From: Bryobacterales bacterium
Lineage (GTDB): Bacteria > Acidobacteriota > Terriglobia > Bryobacterales > UBA6623
DNA length: 37,685 nt
Direction of reading: 5' to 3'
Assembly: GCA_028819235.1 (NCBI GenBank)
Contig: JAPPMC010000117.1
Coordinates: 1-37,685, forward strand
Of this stretch, positions 34,267 through 37,685 are shown one piece after another. The notes under the pieces were generated by a model. The model was not told the DNA's origin, ran no database searches, and saw nothing but the letters and a program-made list of their open reading frames with translations. The position numbers and the translations under genes were made by a program. How positions within the stretch are numbered: position 1 is the first letter of the stretch; each line of letters opens with the position of its first letter.

Positions 34267-34890
34267 ATTTACCGAAGAAGATTCCGCCCTATTCGAAGGG
34301 TCCGAAGACGGAACGTCAATGAGACGATCCGCGCCCGGGAGGTCCGGGTCGTGTTTCCAGACGGTCGCACCACCGTCATGCCCACTAGTGAGGGAATCCG
34401 CCGCGCCAAAGCGATGGGCTTGGACTTGGTCCTGGTCTCGCCGACAGCGCATCCGCCGGTTGCCAAGGTCATCGACTACGGCGAGTACTCCTACCTCGAG
34501 AAGAAGCGGCGCAGCGACGCCAAGAAGAGGCAGCACCGCATCGAGGTCAAGGAGGTCAAGTTCCGCCCGAACACAGACCAGCACGACTACGCGTTCAAGA
34601 AGAGGCACGCCGTGCGCTTCCTGAATGAGGGCAACAAGGTCAAGGCGACCGTATTCTTCCGGGGCCGGGAGATCACGCACCCGGAGATCGGGGAGCGCCT
34701 GCTGCGCGGCTTGGTCGCCGATCTGGAGGACATAGGGAGCCCGGAAACGCAGCCGCGCATGGAAGGGCGCACGATGACCATGATGATCGGTCCCTCAAAG
34801 GCGCAGAAGCTGGCGCAGCAGCGGCAGCGGCAGCAGGGCAGGCGGCCGCCTCCCTCCGACTTTGTCCGGTCGAGGCGCCCCCGCCGCTGA
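34267..34890 (+). CDS. infC: Translation initiation factor IF-3, probable ATT start
   Basis: About 207 aa if it starts at ATT 34267. IF-3 binds the 30S subunit and checks start-codon choice. NETIRAREVRVV opens the N-terminal domain; a basic KK linker and the C-terminal domain (VKFRPNTDQHDYAFKK, then VKATVFFRGREI) follow. A basic tail of about 25 residues ends it. The only ATG in frame (34225) has no ribosome-binding site and gives unlike residues, whereas ATT 34267 lies about 6 bp after GCGGGGGG. infC starts with ATT in E. coli, where it allows autoregulation. The start is inferred. Unusually, rpmI and rplT do not follow. Confidence 0.9.
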   Translation: MYRRRFRPIRRVRRRNVNETIRAREVRVVFPDGRTTVMPTSEGIRRAKAMGLDLVLVSPTAHPPVAKVIDYGEYSYLEKKRRSDAKKRQHRIEVKEVKFRPNTDQHDYAFKKRHAVRFLNEGNKVKATVFFRGREITHPEIGERLLRGLVADLEDIGSPETQPRMEGRTMTMMIGPSKAQKLAQQRQRQQGRRPPPSDFVRSRRPRR

Positions 34891-34908
34891 CGTCCCCTCC
34901 GGGCCGCG

Positions 34909-37587
34909 CTACCCGCGCACGGGGCCCGTCACCAGCATCCGGGCTTCGACTCTTCCCGCAGCCCGCGCCGTCACGACCACGGTCTCCCCGGGAGGGACCC
35001 CCGAGAGGCCCTTGAGCGGCAGGCGCCCGTCAGCCAGCGTCCGAGCCCCGCGCAGCGGCCTCCCGTCGGTGGTGTGCAGCAGCACGTCTGCCTCCGGCAG
35101 CAGCCGCACCTGCTGCAGGGAGCATGAATGAGGTCTCCCGGTGGCCGACGCCGATGCGGCGACCGCGCCTCCGCCCCGGGGCTGTTCGCTCGGCGGGTCC
35201 ACTAGGTTGCGGACTCGCAGGCCGATTCGGGGATCGTCGCCGCGCGGGTCGAACTCCATCTCGAGAAAGTTCCAGTAGTACGGCCCGTCCACCTTGCGGA
35301 GGTCCGGCGTGTCGTAGCTCTGGTGGTACAGCGCCTTGACCGCGACCTCCCGGCCGTCGAAGTCCCGCATCCGGGGGCCGAAGCCCTCCTTGACGCCGCG
35401 TCCGCCGCTGCGGCCAATCGGCCCGAACGAGCACTCAAAGACCCTGTGGGCGACGTTCTGCAGGATCATCCCCACGTGGACGTCCCCGTAGACGCTCACG
35501 ACCCCTTCCCGCGAGCCGAGCAGTTCCAGCACTCGGTCGGCGCCCGCCGCGACCCAGCCCGCGTAGTCGGCTGCCACCCTGTCTCGCTCGCCCAGGACGG
35601 TCTTGGCGTCTGCCCTACGGCCGTCTCCCGTCCAGATGGTGTGCATGCCATTTATGCCGGTCAGGCAGATCAGGGGAGAGGAGTCCGTGCGCAAGGTCTC
35701 TGCCAGCCAGGAAAACTGCTGCTCCCCAAGCAGGCTGCGGGTGACGTCCGTCCTCGAGTACAGGCTGCGCTTGGCGCCCCAGCCTTGGTCGTCCCACATG
35801 TTCGTGTCCTGGCTGCTGCGCCAAAGGCGAGAGTCCACGATCAGCAAGCTGAAGTCCCGGTTGGGCATCTTCCAGCGCCGCCACTTCATGGGGTTGGCCG
35901 TTCCGGACGGGGCCTCGTCCCCGGTCACCAGATGGTGCACGATCTGGAAGTTTCGGCGCATGTACTCGGCATCCTGGCCGAGGTCGTCATGCGAACGGAT
36001 GGCGATCTGCTCGGGGCCCTTGACGTCGTCCATGCCGTAGTCGTGGTCTCCCGGGTTGATGGTGTTCCAGTGGCGCATCATCTGCCAGCGCGTCGTCGGC
36101 CCGCACAGCGTCGTGGTGACGATCTTGTAGGCGTCGTCGGTCGAGGGAGGGTAGAGCAGCAGCTCCATGTACCAGACGTCGTCTTCCCACATCATGACTT
36201 GGAAGCCGTAATCCTCCAGATGCCGGTAGGCCCCCGGAGTGGGCTGGTCGTGGATGAAGAACCCCTCGCCTGGACCGTCCCCAGGCAGGTTCGGCCGCCC
36301 TCCGTGGATGGCGTGGCAGGACAGCCCGCACAGCTTGTAAGGGGCGGCGAGCCGTGGCAGCCGGCCAACATAGTGCCCGTCCGACGGAACCTCGCCAACC
36401 TGGCCCGTGCCGAAGCCGACCGCGTCGCTCCCGAGCCTCGGGTCTCCCGTTATGTCTTGGCCGTCCTTCCACACCGTGAAGTACAACGTCGCCTCGGCCG
36501 GGTTGCGGGGCAGCTCGGCGTCGATCACCGCCGTACTTCGGCGGAAATCGTTGCTCACGATCGGGGCTTGGCCGGCGACGGGCACCGATTCCCAGCCTCC
36601 GTCAGGAGTTGGGGTGTCGGCCACCCGGACCTGCGCCTGCTCGCCGTCGCTGCGAAACAGCGCCATAAAGCGAACCTGCCAGCGGCCATCTTGCTGGCGC
36701 AACGTGTCTCCCAGCGCGTAGCACACGTGGCAGGCGTTGATTTGCGGCTGCAGCGGCTCAGTCCCTTGCGGGTCCACCGCGAATTCCCGAACGTCGAAGT
36801 CCAGCAGGCCCCTTCCGGCGATGCCGGCAAACCCCTGCAGGTGCCTAGTGGTGTCCACGCGCTCCAAGCGCACCGATGCAGCCCTCCCACCGCCGATTGT
36901 CAGCGTGGCTGTCACAGTCCCCTCACCGGACTCTGTTCCAGCCACCTGAACCTCAATCGAGTAGGTGTCGCCGGGCCTTGGGACCGGGGCTCGCTGGACC
37001 GCAATCACGGCGTCGGTCCCGTGCTCGCGTATGCCGAAGTAGCCGTCGTCCGTCCAAGCTGCGATCCACGCTGCGTTGCCACGCCGCCCGCCCATCCCGA
37101 AGGACTCGTAGAGTGTCGCCGACCCAAACGCGAGCCCAAGCAGGCCGTAGCCCGGCCTGTACATGCGCCACGTGTCGCTGTCCCCCTCGCGAGGGGCATG
37201 CGCCTCGCTAATCACGCGGCCGGCCATGCCCAGCGTGTAGTCGCCTGCCAGCCGCCAACGGCGGTTCCAGATCAGTCCGGGCGGCAGCGAGGGGTCGTAA
37301 TCCACGGGCATGCTGTAGCTCCCCATGCGGTCGCCATGGGTCTCGTAGTGGTAGGGGAAGCCGGTGTTGCGGGCACGGTCTCCCCGGCTGTGGATCCGCC
37401 GTCGGAGGGTGCCGCCCTCGACGCGCCAGTACCCGGGGTTCAGGCTCTCCCAGTCGTCGCCGTGATAAAGGGCATCGGGGCCGTCGAATGAGATCGCCTC
37501 TGCTCTGCCGGGCCGCGCGGCCGCGGCTGCGGCCATTGTGCTTGCGGCGGTGCGCAGGAATGTACGGCGATCGACGTGGGAGGCCAT
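34909..37587 (-). CDS. Tat-exported PhoD-like metallophosphatase family protein
   Basis: 892 aa. A twin-arginine signal (DRRTFLRTAAS, residues 6-16) followed by an alanine-rich stretch predicts export. The N-terminal half (about 40-270) looks like a jelly-roll or beta-sandwich domain (GYWRVEGGTLRRRI). A phosphatase region follows, with a PhoD-like NPGDHDYGMDD (about 510-520), LLIVDSRLWR and GDVHVG (about 697-702) as likely metal ligands. A further C-terminal beta domain ends it. The family hydrolyses phosphodiesters or monoesters, so it may scavenge phosphate under PhoBR control. The match to PhoD is distant, and another metallo-hydrolase activity is possible. Its stop is 18 bp from the infC stop. 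Confidence 0.75.
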   Translation of the reverse strand: MASHVDRRTFLRTAASTMAAAAAARPGRAEAISFDGPDALYHGDDWESLNPGYWRVEGGTLRRRIHSRGDRARNTGFPYHYETHGDRMGSYSMPVDYDPSLPPGLIWNRRWRLAGDYTLGMAGRVISEAHAPREGDSDTWRMYRPGYGLLGLAFGSATLYESFGMGGRRGNAAWIAAWTDDGYFGIREHGTDAVIAVQRAPVPRPGDTYSIEVQVAGTESGEGTVTATLTIGGGRAASVRLERVDTTRHLQGFAGIAGRGLLDFDVREFAVDPQGTEPLQPQINACHVCYALGDTLRQQDGRWQVRFMALFRSDGEQAQVRVADTPTPDGGWESVPVAGQAPIVSNDFRRSTAVIDAELPRNPAEATLYFTVWKDGQDITGDPRLGSDAVGFGTGQVGEVPSDGHYVGRLPRLAAPYKLCGLSCHAIHGGRPNLPGDGPGEGFFIHDQPTPGAYRHLEDYGFQVMMWEDDVWYMELLLYPPSTDDAYKIVTTTLCGPTTRWQMMRHWNTINPGDHDYGMDDVKGPEQIAIRSHDDLGQDAEYMRRNFQIVHHLVTGDEAPSGTANPMKWRRWKMPNRDFSLLIVDSRLWRSSQDTNMWDDQGWGAKRSLYSRTDVTRSLLGEQQFSWLAETLRTDSSPLICLTGINGMHTIWTGDGRRADAKTVLGERDRVAADYAGWVAAGADRVLELLGSREGVVSVYGDVHVGMILQNVAHRVFECSFGPIGRSGGRGVKEGFGPRMRDFDGREVAVKALYHQSYDTPDLRKVDGPYYWNFLEMEFDPRGDDPRIGLRVRNLVDPPSEQPRGGGAVAASASATGRPHSCSLQQVRLLPEADVLLHTTDGRPLRGARTLADGRLPLKGLSGVPPGETVVVTARAAGRVEARMLVTGPVRG

Positions 37588-37685
37588 TGCGGCGGCATTT
37601 TACCAAGTGCCTAGGTAGCCCTCTTGTCATCGCAGGCAGATTCAATGTTTGATGCGGTTTAACGCGGCGCGTCGATTGAGCTGGT

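Noticed and set aside
35323..37491. 722-codon open frame on the plus strand
   Set aside because: It is entirely antisense to the PhoD-like gene, whose protein has clear motifs and a Tat signal. The plus-strand protein shows no domain.
1..37685. CRISPR array, tRNA or rRNA genes
   Set aside because: I looked for regularly spaced repeats, tRNA-like arms and rRNA blocks and saw none. A tRNA scan of the intergenic regions would be needed to exclude a weak one.

Overview
The window is GC-rich bacterial chromosome. No rRNA or tRNA is visible, so the host is judged from gene content only. An Oar-type TonB-dependent receptor with an N-terminal carboxypeptidase-regulatory-like domain, a DUF1080-ThuA fusion, a Tat-exported Gfo/Idh/MocA oxidoreductase, sulfatases, a GMC oxidoreductase and a PhoBR pair together suggest an Acidobacteriota-like genome, perhaps Bryobacterales/Solibacter-like or a marine or host-associated relative. 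This is inference, at moderate confidence.

Layout. (1) 1-13.2 kb is an accessory, decaying region. At 68-3690 sits a complete RIT-type element (recombinase in trio): three overlapping tyrosine-recombinase genes between 35-bp inverted repeats. It truncates a DUF4338 (DruA-like) gene on its right. Next come an AlbA_2/HATPase-fold regulator or defence-type protein, a FitAB/VapBC toxin-antitoxin pair, a SAM methyltransferase, an alpha/beta-hydrolase pseudogene with several lesions, a Gfo/Idh/MocA oxidoreductase, and a higBA toxin-antitoxin pair in which both genes are broken. Large parts hold no recognisable gene. (2) 13.2-19.8 kb holds a sulfatase, then housekeeping genes: rho, a YbgC/FadM-like thioesterase, and convergent mutS. 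(3) 19.9-30.3 kb is an uptake and catabolism block. A lipoprotein, a TonB-dependent receptor and a GMC oxidoreductase lie on the plus strand. On the minus strand are a DUF1080-ThuA fusion, an AGCS-family amino-acid:cation symporter, a second sulfatase and a DUF971 protein. (4) 30.3-37.6 kb holds the PhoR/PhoB-like two-component system, an SDR oxidoreductase, an HU-like protein, infC (translation factor IF-3, with no ATG at its expected start) and a large Tat-exported PhoD-like phosphatase.

How the genes may work together. The receptor, lipoprotein, GMC enzyme, two sulfatases, DUF1080-ThuA protein and Gfo/Idh enzyme would fit scavenging of sulfated or modified glycans, with the PhoBR pair and PhoD-like enzyme adding phosphate scavenging. 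No glycoside hydrolase or SusD is seen, so the substrate is unknown.

The strongest candidates for a closer look are the RIT element, whose two ends carry the same three-copy motif array in mirror order, and its junction with the DUF4338 gene. After these come the doubly broken higBA pair, the infC start and its missing rpmI-rplT neighbours, and the four-cysteine cluster in the GMC oxidoreductase.
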